The notes: generated by a model not told the origin, from the letters alone. Shown: positions 32,866 to 41,417, counted from the stretch's first letter. The stretch: 64,000 nt of DNA from SHZI01 sp040080965 (GCA_040080965.1 JBEBHH010000005.1:73658-137657), one strand, 5' to 3'. Numbers and translations are program-made.

Positions 32866-33553
32866 CAGGCAGCACCCGGGCGTCGCCCTTCAGCCGGGCC
32901 TGCCAGGCGCCAGTGTCGTCGCGTTCCAGCGAGTCGAGCCACGCAACGGCGACCAGGGCGTTCCTGTGGATGCGCAGGAAGCGCTCGCCGAACTCGTCCT
33001 CCAGGTCCTTCAGGGGCTCGTCCAGCAGGGCCTCGCCGCCGGCGTAGTAGGCGGTCACGTACTTCTGGTCGGCCTGGAAGCAGAGGACCTCCTCGACGGG
33101 GATCATCTGCAGGCCCCGGGCCCGCTGTACGCAGATGTGGGTGCGTGGCGCGGACCCCGGGATACGGAGCAGCTGGGCCCGGCCGACGCGCGTGGCGTGC
33201 TCCAGCGTCTGTTGCAGGCGCTCCCGGCGGACCGGCTTCAGCAGGTAGCCTACCGCCTGGGCGTCGAAGGCCTGGATGGCGTACTCGTCATAGGCCGTGG
33301 TGAACACGACCGCCGGGCGCCGCTCCCAGCCCGCCAGCTGGCTGGCGACCTGCAGGCCGTCCACGCCGGGCATGCGGATGTCGAGGAGCACCACGTCAGG
33401 CTGCAGGGTGTTGCAGAGGGCCAGCGCTTCTTCACCGTGGCCCGCCTCCCCGACCACGCGAAAGCCCTCCAGGTCGGTGACGAGCTGCCGGAGCCGGCTA
33501 CGGGCCGGAGGCTCGTCATCCACGATCAGCACGCTGGTCGCCTCCGGGCTCAT
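32813..33553 (-). CDS. LytTR-family response regulator (AlgR-like)
   Basis: A 246-residue response regulator. The receiver domain (1-120) has the acidic pair in VLIVDDEPPAR (11-13), the phosphoacceptor Asp58 in VVLLDIRMPG, a conserved Thr in VVFTTAYDEYA and Lys in YLLKPV. The LytTR DNA-binding domain occupies about 140-246 (EVLCFQADQKYVTAYY, LKDLEDEF, FLRIHRNALVAV, VLPVSRRHV). It is encoded directly after its sensor kinase. AlgR-type regulators bind paired direct repeats and often control envelope or biofilm functions. Target genes are not evident, although the aryl polyene cluster is adjacent. Confidence 0.9.
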   Translation of the reverse strand: MSPEATSVLIVDDEPPARSRLRQLVTDLEGFRVVGEAGHGEEALALCNTLQPDVVLLDIRMPGVDGLQVASQLAGWERRPAVVFTTAYDEYAIQAFDAQAVGYLLKPVRRERLQQTLEHATRVGRAQLLRIPGSAPRTHICVQRARGLQMIPVEEVLCFQADQKYVTAYYAGGEALLDEPLKDLEDEFGERFLRIHRNALVAVAWLDSLERDDTGAWQARLKGDARVLPVSRRHVGDVKRRLRAGG

Positions 33554-33563
33554 CGACTGGCGC

Positions 33564-34697
33564 TCATGCGTAGGTGCGGACTCCGGTGGCAGGAAACACA
33601 ATGGTGACAGTGTAGCGGTCGGGCGCCGCGTCCACGGCCAGGGCGCCGTCGGCGCCGAACGCCAGCTCGAGCCGCTCACGGATGTTGTCGAGTGCCAGGC
33701 CGTGGCCGGGCCGGGAGGCCATGCCCGCCGGCGGCAGCGGGTTGGTGACCGAGATGCGGATCAGCCGGCCGTCCGACTCGCCGCGGACCGAGATGACGCC
33801 GGGCTGCGGCGATGGCTCGATCCCGTGATAGATCGCGTTCTCCAGCAGGGGCTGGATCGTCAGGCCCGGGATCTCCGCTGCCAGGGCCAGCGTACCCAGC
33901 TGCCAGTCCACCCGGAGGCGTTCACCCAGGCGGTGCTGTTCCATGCGCTCGTAGACCCGGGCGATTTCCAGCTCCTCCTTCAGGGGAATGAGCTGGCGCC
34001 CGTCGCGCAGCGACGCCCGAAACAGGTCGGCCAGGTCCTCCACGGCCTGCTCTGCCGCCACCGGGTTCGAGCGGGTGAGCGACGCGATGGTGTTCATGCT
34101 GTTGAACAGGAAGTGCGGGCGGATGCGGGCCTGCAGGGCGTTCAGCCGCGCTTCCGCCTCGCGTCGCACGTTCCGCTGCCACTGCTGGGAAACGTAGAAG
34201 TAGCGGAGCAGCGGCGCCATCACCAGCGTGGCGATGGCCAGGTTCCGCGTCAGGAACGACCAGTGCTCCGTCGGGAACCAGCCGCCGCCCGTGTCCGGAC
34301 CCGCGCCAAGGAAGCGGCCCAGCCAGAACGCGGCCTCGGAGACGGCGATGACGCAGGCCATGACCAGCAGGTAGGCCACGACACTGCCTTCCGGCACGGC
34401 GAAGCGGGTGAGCCACTGGCGCAGGCGGCAGAGGACGGCAGCGCTGATGAGGCCGGTCCAGAGCAGCAGCAGCGCGGTCTGGGCCAGGTGGGAATAGAAC
34501 GCGGACCAGCCGGGCTGGCCGGCGAGGGTCAGGAGCAGGGCGAGGAGCTGGGAAGCGAGGACGACGCCAAAAACGGCCAGCGGCGAGCAGAGATCCGGGA
34601 TTGCGAAATGATCGGCGTTGCCGCCCGTGCCGCCGCCGGCGCTATTCCTCGTTGCACCACTGGTCGACAGCCCGGTTGGCATCGGCACGCTCGACAT
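33564..34697 (-). CDS. LytS/YehU-type sensor histidine kinase
   Basis: A 377-residue inner-membrane kinase. About four hydrophobic segments lie between residues 38 and 170. The His_kinase domain has the phosphoacceptor His195 in RIRPHFLFNSMNTI, and the ATPase domain shows LLENAIYHGIEP (N box) and GHGLALDNIRERLEL (G box). This is the architecture of partners for LytTR regulators (FimS/AlgZ type). ATG at 34697 or 34682 is inside the end of the DUF4124 gene, so an overlap of 41-56 bases must exist; no in-frame ATG downstream precedes the first membrane segment. The regulator gene starts ten bases after its stop. Confidence 0.88.
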   Translation of the reverse strand: MSSVPMPTGLSTSGATRNSAGGGTGGNADHFAIPDLCSPLAVFGVVLASQLLALLLTLAGQPGWSAFYSHLAQTALLLLWTGLISAAVLCRLRQWLTRFAVPEGSVVAYLLVMACVIAVSEAAFWLGRFLGAGPDTGGGWFPTEHWSFLTRNLAIATLVMAPLLRYFYVSQQWQRNVRREAEARLNALQARIRPHFLFNSMNTIASLTRSNPVAAEQAVEDLADLFRASLRDGRQLIPLKEELEIARVYERMEQHRLGERLRVDWQLGTLALAAEIPGLTIQPLLENAIYHGIEPSPQPGVISVRGESDGRLIRISVTNPLPPAGMASRPGHGLALDNIRERLELAFGADGALAVDAAPDRYTVTIVFPATGVRTYA

Positions 34698-35154
34698 CCA
34701 GTTCCTCGTTTGTCAGGTAGACGCGCTCGCCATTCGGGCCGGGCTTATAGAGCCGGAGTGCATTGGTGTACTTTGCCACACGATCCCTGGCCGCCTTGCA
34801 GTTGGTGTCCCGTTCGGCCAGCACCTTTTGCCGATCGGCTTCAGCGGCGGCATCGGCGTCGGACTCCTGGCCCTCGCGCACGGCCCCGGCAGCGTCGATC
34901 TCGGACTTGGCCTTGAGGCGGGCCTGCAGGGCGCCGCGGTCCGTCTTGCGGTAGCGGATGGGCAATTCCTCGGCGGAGCTGTCGGCGGCCGGCTGGTCGC
35001 TGTAGTGGACGATGCCCTGGGCATCGACCCAGCGGTACACCGACGCTTCCTGCGCCCCTGCTGACTGGATCAGGGCCGTGTGCATCAGCACCGCGGCGCC
35101 GAAGGCGCCGGCGAGAGAGAGGACCAGCAAACCGGAAGCAGACAGGCGCTTCAT
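34642..35154 (-). CDS. DUF4124-domain secreted protein
   Basis: A 170-residue protein with a hydrophobic N-terminal segment (about 6-25). Next comes the DUF4124 signature YRWVDAQGIVHYSDQPA, a small periplasmic domain of unknown role common in gammaproteobacteria. The middle is a charged, Ala/Glu-rich helix (about 75-115), and the C-terminus has two cysteines (in TNCKAARDR and DQWCNEE) that may pair. I chose ATG at 35154 (MKRLSASGLL). It overlaps the start of the sensor kinase gene and could be co-transcribed with it. Confidence 0.82.
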   Translation of the reverse strand: MKRLSASGLLVLSLAGAFGAAVLMHTALIQSAGAQEASVYRWVDAQGIVHYSDQPAADSSAEELPIRYRKTDRGALQARLKAKSEIDAAGAVREGQESDADAAAEADRQKVLAERDTNCKAARDRVAKYTNALRLYKPGPNGERVYLTNEELDVERADANRAVDQWCNEE

Positions 35155-35307
35155 GACGGCAACCTCGATGGAAACCCGGACGTTCGGCCCCAATGCACCG
35201 AACAGCCGCGATTATGCCACCCGCGGCCGGGGGGAAATCTGACGGGGTTCACGGTCGGCCCCTGCTGCGGGGCCAGGCGCCCTGGAAGGAGCGCGGAGGG
35301 AAGGGTG

Positions 35308-35361
35308 GGTGACCCCGGCGGGACCGGGCATAACGCCCGGTTGGGTCCCGCCGGAGCCACC
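35308..35361 (-). terminator. long stem-loop behind amtB
   Basis: An 18-bp near-perfect stem (arms 35308-35325 and 35344-35361, two G-T pairs on one strand) encloses an inner hairpin CGGGC-ATAAC-GCCCG. It begins ten bases after the amtB stop codon. No T-tract follows on the minus strand, so it may act as a transcript-stabilising 3' structure or a factor-assisted terminator. Confidence 0.65.
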
Positions 35362-35371
35362 CGGGGGTAAC

Positions 35372-36784
35372 TCAGGTGTAGGCGCTTTCGCCGTGGGAGA
35401 CGGTGTCCAGGCCTTCGCGCTCCTGGTCCTCCGTCACGCGCAGGCCGATGGTGGCCTTGACGATGCCGAAGGCGACCACGGAGACGACGCCCGACCAGAC
35501 GATCGTCGTGCCCACCGCCCACAGCTGGGCGATGAACTGGGCCGACATGGAGTACGGGGCCACCTCGTTGGCCACGTAGTCGTAGACGCCGGTGCCGCCC
35601 AGGGACGGGTCGCAGAACACGGCCGTGAGCAGGGCGCCGGTGATGCCGCCGACCCCGTGGACGCCGAACACGTCCAGGGAGTCGTCATAGCCGAGCATCC
35701 CCTTCAGCTTCGTGACCGCCCAGAGGCAGACGAGCCCGGCCACGAGGCCGATGACGATGGCGCCCATGGGCCCGACCCAGCCGCAGGCGGGGGTGATCGC
35801 CACGAGCCCGGCGATGGCGCCGGACGCGGCGCCCAGCATGGTGGGCGTGCCCCGGCCGATCCATTCGGCGAAGGACCAGGCAAGCGCGGCCGCGGCGGTG
35901 GCCAGGATGGTGTTGGCGAACACCTGGGCGGCAAGGCCGTTGGCTTCCAGGTTGGAGCCCACGTTGAAGCCAATCCAGCCAACCCACAGCAGCGAGGTGC
36001 CGATCATCACCATCGGGACGTTGTGGGGCTGGAAGGCCGAGCGCCCGAAGCCGACGCGCTTGCCCACGAAGAAGGCGCCCACCAGGCCGGCAATGCCCGC
36101 GTTGATGTGCACCACCGAGCCGCCGGCGAAGTCGAGCGCGCCCTTCTGGAACAGGAAGCCCGCGGTCGCACCGGCAGCCGCGCCGGCTTCCGCATCCGTG
36201 TAGGCATCCGGGCCGGCCCAGAACCAGACCATGTGGGCGATCGGCAGGTAGGCGAAGGTGAACCAGATGACCAGGAAGACCAGCACCGCCGAGAACTTGA
36301 TGCGTTCAGCGAAGGCGCCGACGATCAGGCAGGGCGTGATGCAGGCGAACGTCAGCTGGAAGACGAAGTAGGCCATCTCCGGCACGTACACGCCCTTCGA
36401 GAAGGTGGCCGCCATCGATTCGATGGTCAGCCCGCTCATGAAGAGCCGGTCGAAGCCGCCGAAGAATGCCGAGCCCCCGGTGAAGGCGACGCTGTAGCCG
36501 TAGATGGCCCACAGCAGCGCGATCAGGCAGAAGGTCATGAAGACCTGCATCAGCACCGACAGCACGTTCTTCGACCGGACCATGCCGCCGTAGAAGAGGG
36601 CGAGGCCCGGGATGGTCATTAGGATGACGAGCATCGTGGAGGTCAGCAGCCAGGCGGTGTCGCCCTTGTCCGGCACCGGGGCGTCCGCCCCGAAGGCCAG
36701 GCCGGGCAACAGGAAACCCGCCAGCAGCAGGGCTGGTGAGGCCACGCTGCGCGACCTGTTCAGAAGGCTCTTGAGTTGAGTCAC
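35372..36784 (-). CDS. amtB: AmtB, ammonium transporter
   Basis: A 470-residue ammonium channel of the inner membrane. It begins with a cleavable signal peptide (about residues 1-32, ending LAFGADA), as in other AmtB proteins, followed by eleven membrane helices. The conductance histidines are visible in YLPIAHMVWFW and VHGVGGITGALL, and the gating region is FYGGMVRSKNVLSVLMQ. GTG at 36784 is preferred because AGGAG lies eight bases upstream; the open frame upstream is a shadow of glnK. It is regulated by the PII protein encoded 28 bases before it. The C-terminal tail ends ERVTEDQ-like, typical for GlnK docking. Confidence 0.95.
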   Translation of the reverse strand: MTQLKSLLNRSRSVASPALLLAGFLLPGLAFGADAPVPDKGDTAWLLTSTMLVILMTIPGLALFYGGMVRSKNVLSVLMQVFMTFCLIALLWAIYGYSVAFTGGSAFFGGFDRLFMSGLTIESMAATFSKGVYVPEMAYFVFQLTFACITPCLIVGAFAERIKFSAVLVFLVIWFTFAYLPIAHMVWFWAGPDAYTDAEAGAAAGATAGFLFQKGALDFAGGSVVHINAGIAGLVGAFFVGKRVGFGRSAFQPHNVPMVMIGTSLLWVGWIGFNVGSNLEANGLAAQVFANTILATAAAALAWSFAEWIGRGTPTMLGAASGAIAGLVAITPACGWVGPMGAIVIGLVAGLVCLWAVTKLKGMLGYDDSLDVFGVHGVGGITGALLTAVFCDPSLGGTGVYDYVANEVAPYSMSAQFIAQLWAVGTTIVWSGVVSVVAFGIVKATIGLRVTEDQEREGLDTVSHGESAYT

Positions 36785-36812
36785 TGTGATATCTCCTGCG
36801 GGAATCATTTTT

Positions 36813-37151
36813 CTAGACGGCTTCGCCGCCGGTTTCGCCCGTCCGGATCCGGACCACTTCGTCGAGCTGGGTGACGAAGATCTTGCCGTCGCCGATCTTG
36901 CCGGTGCGGGCCGTGTTGACGATGGCCTCGACCACTTGCTCGGCAATCTCGTCGGCCACCGCCAGCTCGAGCTTGGTCTTGGGCAGGAAGTCCACGACGT
37001 ACTCGGCGCCCCGGTACAGCTCCGTGTGGCCGCGCTGGCGCCCGTAGCCCTTGACCTCGGTGACCGTGATGCCCTGGACGCCCATCTCCGTGACGGCCTG
37101 GCGGACGTCGTCGAGCTTGAACGGCTTGATGATTGCTGTGATGAGCTTCAT
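36813..37151 (-). CDS. glnK: PII signal-transduction protein (GlnK type)
   Basis: A 112-residue PII protein that senses 2-oxoglutarate and ATP/ADP and blocks AmtB when nitrogen is plentiful. The T-loop contains the uridylylation site Tyr51 in YRGAEYVVDF. The B-loop is in TGKIGDGKIFV and the C-loop in VRIRTGETG. Its position directly upstream of amtB identifies it as GlnK more than GlnB. It is downstream of a TorF-family protein gene and shares the sigma-54 promoter at 37913-37928. Confidence 0.95.
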   Translation of the reverse strand: MKLITAIIKPFKLDDVRQAVTEMGVQGITVTEVKGYGRQRGHTELYRGAEYVVDFLPKTKLELAVADEIAEQVVEAIVNTARTGKIGDGKIFVTQLDEVVRIRTGETGGEAV

Positions 37152-37162
37152 GGGATGAACTC

Positions 37163-37837
37163 CTACTTGAGCAACCCGAACGACTTGCTGATGCTGAAGA
37201 CAAACGAGGTTTCGCCGCTGTCGCTTTCCTCGAAGTCCTTGATGGCCGTGTCGTCGGTGTAGATCAGGGACACCTTGTAGTCGAGCCCGATGGGCTCGAA
37301 CTGGCTGCCGTAGCCGAGTTCGTAGTAGGTGGTGTCGAAGTCCTGGCTGAACATGCCGACGAGGCCGTAGAAGCCCTTGTAGTCCACCCGGGGCGCGATG
37401 TAGGTGTAGTCGAGGGACCCCTGTCCGCCGTCCCCGTCAGGCCCGTCGAAGTTGTCGTACTCGCCGATGGCGGCCGAGATGCTGAAGATCTTGTAGCCCA
37501 GGCTCAGGTTCAGTTCCTGGTAGTCGTCATCGAAGCTGTCGGTGTAGGTGTAGTAGGTGCCGCCGATGCCGAAATTGACATCGCCGATGGAGCCGTTGTA
37601 GCCGCCGTACAGGTCCACTTCCAGGCCCTGGCCCACGTCAGCGTTCCAGTTGCCCAGGTAGAAGCCATTGGCCTTGAGGTCGATGCCGCCCATCGCGGAC
37701 GAATCGCTCTGGGAAATGCCGCGGAAGATGTATTCGGACATGTAGCCGATGTTCGCCGTCACTTCCGCTGCCTGGGCGCCGCCAGCCACGGCGCAGAGCA
37801 GTGCGACGCCGGACTTCGTCAAGGTGTGTTTGGCCAC
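37163..37837 (-). CDS. TorF-family putative outer-membrane porin
   Basis: A 224-residue barrel-type protein of the TIGR02001/TorF family, frequently encoded upstream of glnK-amtB. The signal peptide ends GAQAAE (about residue 23). The mature part has alternating strands and the family-typical YMSEYIFRGISQSD near the N-terminus and GYGSQFEPIGLDYKVSLIYTDD near the end, finishing with SISKSFGLLK. GTG at 37837 follows AGGAGCG; the frame extends to 37906 without support. It is the first gene of the sigma-54-controlled operon, so it may be an outer-membrane route for nitrogen compounds. That function is inference. Confidence 0.85.
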   Translation of the reverse strand: MAKHTLTKSGVALLCAVAGGAQAAEVTANIGYMSEYIFRGISQSDSSAMGGIDLKANGFYLGNWNADVGQGLEVDLYGGYNGSIGDVNFGIGGTYYTYTDSFDDDYQELNLSLGYKIFSISAAIGEYDNFDGPDGDGGQGSLDYTYIAPRVDYKGFYGLVGMFSQDFDTTYYELGYGSQFEPIGLDYKVSLIYTDDTAIKDFEESDSGETSFVFSISKSFGLLK

Positions 37838-37912
37838 GAAAACGCTCCTATATGTTTCTTGTGTGCTTCGGGTGGGGCTGGCACGATCATCGCGCTGCCG
37901 ACACACGCACTA

Positions 37913-37928
37913 AGCACGATCCGTGCCA
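37913..37928 (-). promoter_or_regulatory. sigma-54 (-24/-12) promoter of torF-glnK-amtB
   Basis: On the minus strand the sequence TGGCACGGATCGTGCT has GG and GC spaced by exactly ten bases and a perfect TGGCACG -24 element. Transcription would start near 37902, about 65 bases before the torF start. A possible NtrC half-palindrome, GCACC-N5-GGGGC (37993-38007), lies 90-105 bases upstream of that point, where enhancers usually sit. Confidence 0.75.
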
Positions 37929-38066
37929 GGTTGCCGGCGGGCCCGCCCGCCCGGCAGTTGCGCGGCAGAGCCCGGTCGACCGGACACCCGATGCACCAAT
38001 GCGGGGCGACCATCGGGGCCCGCTGGCTCGTTACGGGGCGAATTGAAGGACTGGAGAGGAGACGTC

Positions 38067-38354
38067 GTGGAAGCAAAGCCGGAATCAAAGCTGGACGCCA
38101 GATTCATCGAGGACCTGGCACGCAAGCTGGCGGCCAACGTGCCGGGCAGCGTCCGTGCCCTGCAGGCCGACCTGGAGAGGAACTTCGAGGCGCTGCTCGG
38201 CAGCACCTTCGAGAAGCTGCAGCTCGTCAGCCGCGAGGAATTCGACGTGCAGCGGCGGGTCCTGGAACGCACCCGGGAAAAGCTCACCCGTGTCGAAGCG
38301 GAGCTGCAGGCCCTGGAAGCCCGGGCCGCCGGCGGGGCGGCGAACCGGGCCTAG
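38067..38354 (+). CDS. ubiK: UbiK, ubiquinone biosynthesis accessory factor
   Basis: A 95-residue member of the membrane fusogenic protein family (formerly YqiC), an accessory factor of the soluble ubiquinone-synthesis complex. The N-terminal part is an amphipathic helix (FIEDLARKLAANVPGSVRAL) and the C-terminal part a trimeric coiled coil (FEKLQLVSREEFDVQRRVLERTREKL), the typical architecture. The start is GTG at 38067, preceded by GGAGAGGAG. ComM follows 24 bases later, the order found in Pseudomonas and relatives. Confidence 0.92.
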   Translation: MEAKPESKLDARFIEDLARKLAANVPGSVRALQADLERNFEALLGSTFEKLQLVSREEFDVQRRVLERTREKLTRVEAELQALEARAAGGAANRA

Positions 38355-38378
38355 GCCCCGGCCGGTGAGCGGATCCGG

Positions 38379-39956
38379 GTGCGCCTCGCCACCACGCTCA
38401 CCCGCGCCCTGCTGGGCCTCAAGGCGCCGGAAGTCACGGTCGAGGCCCACGTGGCCGGCGGCCTGCCCCAGTTCACCATCATCGGCCTGATCGAGACCGC
38501 GGTCCGGGAAAGCCGGGACCGGGTCCGCGCGGCGATCCAGTCGTCAGGCCTCGAATTCCCAGACGGGCGCATCACCGTCAATCTCGCGCCGGCGGACCTG
38601 CCCAAGTCGGGCAGCGGCTTCGATCTCGCCATCGCCATCCTGGTGGCGTCGCGCCAGGTCCGGCCGGTCCGGGCGGCTGGTGTCGAGTTCCTGGGGGAAC
38701 TGGCGTTTTCCGGCGAGCTCCGCCGGGTGCCGGGCCTGATCCCGGCCCTGCTCCGGGCGCGGCAGGCCGGCCGGGCTGCCATCGTGCCGGCCGCGGGGGT
38801 CGCCGAGGCCAGCCTGCTCGGCGGCGACCGGATCCGCCTCGCCGGTGCGCTGCGCGACGTGGTCAATTACCTGAATGGCGCGGCCGAATTGCCGTTCCCG
38901 CCGGCCGCCGAACCGGCCGCCACCGGCGGCGGCCCCGATCGGCCCGGTTCAGAACCGGAAGATCTCTCCGACGTGCGCGGTCATGCGGCCGCCCGCCGCG
39001 CCCTGGAGGTGGCCGCGGCGGGCGGTCATCACCTGCTGCTGGTCGGTCCCCCCGGCACCGGCAAGACCATGCTCGCCCGCCGTCTGCCCGGCCTGCTGCC
39101 CGAGCTCAGCGAGAGCGAGGCGCTGGAGTCCGCCGCCATCCAGTCGCTCGCTGGCGGCGTCCTGGAGTTCCGGCGCCGGCCCTTCCGGGCGCCCCACCAC
39201 ACCGCTTCCGCGGCCGCGCTGGTGGGCGGTGGCGGCAATCCGCGCCCGGGAGAAATCTCGCTGGCGCACCGGGGCGTGCTGTTCCTCGATGAACTCCCTG
39301 AATTCTCCCGGCCCGTCCTCGAGGCACTCCGGGAGCCCCTCGGCACCGGGCAGATCACCATCGCCCGCGCCCTCCGCACGGTGGAGTACCCCGCGGAGTT
39401 CCAGTTGGTGGCGGCGATGAACCCCTGCCCCTGCGGCTATGCGGGCGATCGCGAGCAGGAATGCCGGTGCACTCCCGACCAGATCCGCCGCTACCAGATG
39501 AAAGTCTCGGGTCCGCTGCTCGACCGGGTGGACCTCGTCGTCAGCGTCAACCGGAGCGGCATGCGGGTGGTTGGCAGCGCGGCTCCCGAGCCGTCGGCGC
39601 CCGTGCGGGCGCGGGTGGCCGGCGCGGCGGCCCTGCAGCTCGGGCGCCGAGGCTGCCTGAACGGCCGGCTCGATGCCCCGGGCCTGCGGCGTCACTGCGC
39701 CTTCGATCGCGCCGGGGAAGCATTGCTCGAGGCGGGCAGCGGCCGGTTTGCCTTGTCGGCCCGGGCCCAGGACGGGATTCGCCGCGTGGCCCGCACGCTC
39801 GCCGACCTGGCCGGGAGCGACCCGATTCGCACGAATCACGTCGCGGAAGCGATCAGCCTGCGCGCCGAGCGGCAATTGATGGGTGGCGGCGCGGCGCGCC
39901 GGGAGTCAGCGGAGCCGGCGGAGTCCGGCGATCGAGCCCAGGGCCGACAGGAATAG
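38379..39956 (+). CDS. comM: ComM/YifB, Mg-chelatase-like AAA+ ATPase
   Basis: A 525-residue protein of the YifB/ComM family. ComM is a hexameric helicase that promotes branch migration during natural transformation. The N-terminal domain (1-170) contains GLPQFTIIGLIETAVRESRDRVRAA. The AAA+ domain has Walker A GPPGTGKTMLARRLPG, Walker B GVLFLDELPEF and the zinc-like segment NPCPCGYAGDREQECRC. A C-terminal domain of about 100 residues ends the protein. The start is GTG at 38379. The last 51 bases overlap the convergent PEP-CTERM gene. Confidence 0.94.
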   Translation: MRLATTLTRALLGLKAPEVTVEAHVAGGLPQFTIIGLIETAVRESRDRVRAAIQSSGLEFPDGRITVNLAPADLPKSGSGFDLAIAILVASRQVRPVRAAGVEFLGELAFSGELRRVPGLIPALLRARQAGRAAIVPAAGVAEASLLGGDRIRLAGALRDVVNYLNGAAELPFPPAAEPAATGGGPDRPGSEPEDLSDVRGHAAARRALEVAAAGGHHLLLVGPPGTGKTMLARRLPGLLPELSESEALESAAIQSLAGGVLEFRRRPFRAPHHTASAAALVGGGGNPRPGEISLAHRGVLFLDELPEFSRPVLEALREPLGTGQITIARALRTVEYPAEFQLVAAMNPCPCGYAGDREQECRCTPDQIRRYQMKVSGPLLDRVDLVVSVNRSGMRVVGSAAPEPSAPVRARVAGAAALQLGRRGCLNGRLDAPGLRRHCAFDRAGEALLEAGSGRFALSARAQDGIRRVARTLADLAGSDPIRTNHVAEAISLRAERQLMGGGAARRESAEPAESGDRAQGRQE

Positions 39957-40643
39957 CCAGGCGGCCGCCGGGACGGGGACGACCGTGGAGGAGGGCATGG
40001 TCGTCACCAGCTTGCGGATCTTGAAGCGATCGGGAGTGCCGTCCGCCGGGTTGAGCGCGCCAACCAGCAGCGCGTTGCCCACCAGGCCGCCCAGGCTCAG
40101 CGTCAATGCCGGCTCGCCCGGGGCGTTCAACGAGTTCATCTGGGCCGAGAAACCCAGGGATGCCAGCGTGTCGAAAGTCGCGCCGGTCAAACTGATGGAC
40201 GGCGCTACCGTGCCCACCCAGAAGCTGACGTCCCGGTCCCAGAGGCCCCACGGGTCGATAGTCAGCGACTCCATGGCCTGGGGCGATTCAAACAGGAACA
40301 GCACCACATCCTGCTGGCTGATGTTGTCGACCTGGTGGTCCACCGAGCCGCCGATGCAGTCGGCGATGGCGCCTTCATACCGGTTGCACACGCCGAGGCC
40401 GGTTGAGAAGCGCCGGATGTAGGCGGTCTCGAAACCGCCGACCGGCGTCGCGGCCGTGTTCGACCAGGCGAACGTCTGCAGTTTCTCGGCGCCCTCGTAG
40501 GAGGTCACCTTGTTCCCATAGGTGCTACCACTCGTGACGTAGTAGCTGCCGCTGGACCCGAACGTCCAGGTGCTGGCGGCAGCGGGCTGGCAGCTGAGGA
40601 CGGCCACCATGGCGAGCAGCCAGGCGCGAAAGGATTTAAGCAT
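39906..40643 (-). CDS. PEP-CTERM-type secreted protein
   Basis: A 245-residue exported protein with a signal peptide (ending PAAAS) and a C-terminal sorting signal VPVPAAAWLFLSALGSIAGLRRLR: the VPxPAAxW variant of PEP-CTERM followed by a membrane helix and basic tail. Such proteins are processed by an exosortase (EpsH family) and are linked with extracellular polysaccharide. The middle is Gly/Ser/Thr-rich with two cysteines (GVCNRYEGAIADCIGG), probably a disulphide. I chose ATG at 40643 because two upstream GTG codons lack a ribosome site. No exosortase is in the window. It overlaps the end of comM on the other strand. Confidence 0.85.
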   Translation of the reverse strand: MLKSFRAWLLAMVAVLSCQPAAASTWTFGSSGSYYVTSGSTYGNKVTSYEGAEKLQTFAWSNTAATPVGGFETAYIRRFSTGLGVCNRYEGAIADCIGGSVDHQVDNISQQDVVLFLFESPQAMESLTIDPWGLWDRDVSFWVGTVAPSISLTGATFDTLASLGFSAQMNSLNAPGEPALTLSLGGLVGNALLVGALNPADGTPDRFKIRKLVTTMPSSTVVPVPAAAWLFLSALGSIAGLRRLR

Positions 40644-40746
40644 GAAGTACACCACGTGAAGATATTGCCGCGATGTTGTTACGTCCTGGTGACGGTTCTT
40701 TAGCGGCGCGGAGAAGTTTCCGGACAGCGGCAGGCACGGTCAATCA

Positions 40747-40772
40747 CGTGCATCACGCTTCCGCGTGCATCA
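40747..40772. promoter_or_regulatory. direct repeat upstream of the PEP-CTERM gene
   Basis: The 9-base element CGTGCATCA occurs twice (40747-40755 and 40764-40772), 17 bases apart and about 100-130 bases upstream of the PEP-CTERM start codon in an otherwise empty 237-base, AT-richer region. It could be an activator or repressor site. No regulator can be assigned. Confidence 0.35.
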
Positions 40773-40880
40773 CTGATTCACCGGGGAAAGAAAAAAAATT
40801 ATGTAACGGGAAGTTCTTCGAAAGTTCACGATGCGCCGCGGGCAGCGCGACGCACTGCCGGATCGGGGCGCGCAGTCCGG

Positions 40881-41417
40881 TCAGGAGCCGGACATGAACT
40901 TTACGGCGGCGACGATCTCGTCGTCCGACAGGTCCACCCGGCCGCCCTTGGCCGGCATGACGCCGGCCTGGCCCTGGAATCCCTCGAGAGCATGCTTGTT
41001 GAGAGTCGCCGGTCCCTGGGCCAGGCGGGGCTTCCAGGCAGCGGCATCGCCGAACTTCGGCGCGCCACCAACACCTGCGCCGTGACAGGCGAAGCAGGCG
41101 GCGTTGTAGACCTGTTCGCCGGTGAGCTTGGCGGCCACAGGGGCCGCGGCCTGATCGGCCGGGACGGTGGCGGTCGCACCCGCGGCGGCCTCGTCGCCCG
41201 GCAGCGTCACCCGGGCGGCGGGCGCGATCCGATCGTCGACGGCAGCGGCGTAGGCCGGGTCCTGCTTGACCCAGGCAAGCTGGCTGTCACTCGCGATCGA
41301 GCGGGCCAGGAAGATCAGGAAAATCGTGACGCCGATGAGCGCCCCGATGACTACCATGAAGAGGTTGAAGAAGTTCTGGTCGTCGGACTGATCCGAGGCT
41401 TGGTGCTGGGTGCTCAA
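40881..41417 (-). CDS. membrane-anchored cytochrome c (c5-like)
   Basis: A 178-residue monohaem cytochrome c. An N-terminal membrane helix (about 17-40, FFNLFMVVIGALIGVTIFLIFLA) anchors it. After a 60-residue Ala/Pro-rich linker, the haem motif CFACH (Cys108, Cys111, His112) starts a class I domain with the distal methionine in AGVMPAKGG and the family-typical LSDDEIVAAVKFM at the end. It resembles cytochrome c5/CycB-type electron carriers of the periplasmic side. A Crp/Fnr regulator gene lies about 90 bases upstream on the same strand, suggesting redox-linked control. Confidence 0.88.
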   Translation of the reverse strand: MSTQHQASDQSDDQNFFNLFMVVIGALIGVTIFLIFLARSIASDSQLAWVKQDPAYAAAVDDRIAPAARVTLPGDEAAAGATATVPADQAAAPVAAKLTGEQVYNAACFACHGAGVGGAPKFGDAAAWKPRLAQGPATLNKHALEGFQGQAGVMPAKGGRVDLSDDEIVAAVKFMSGS

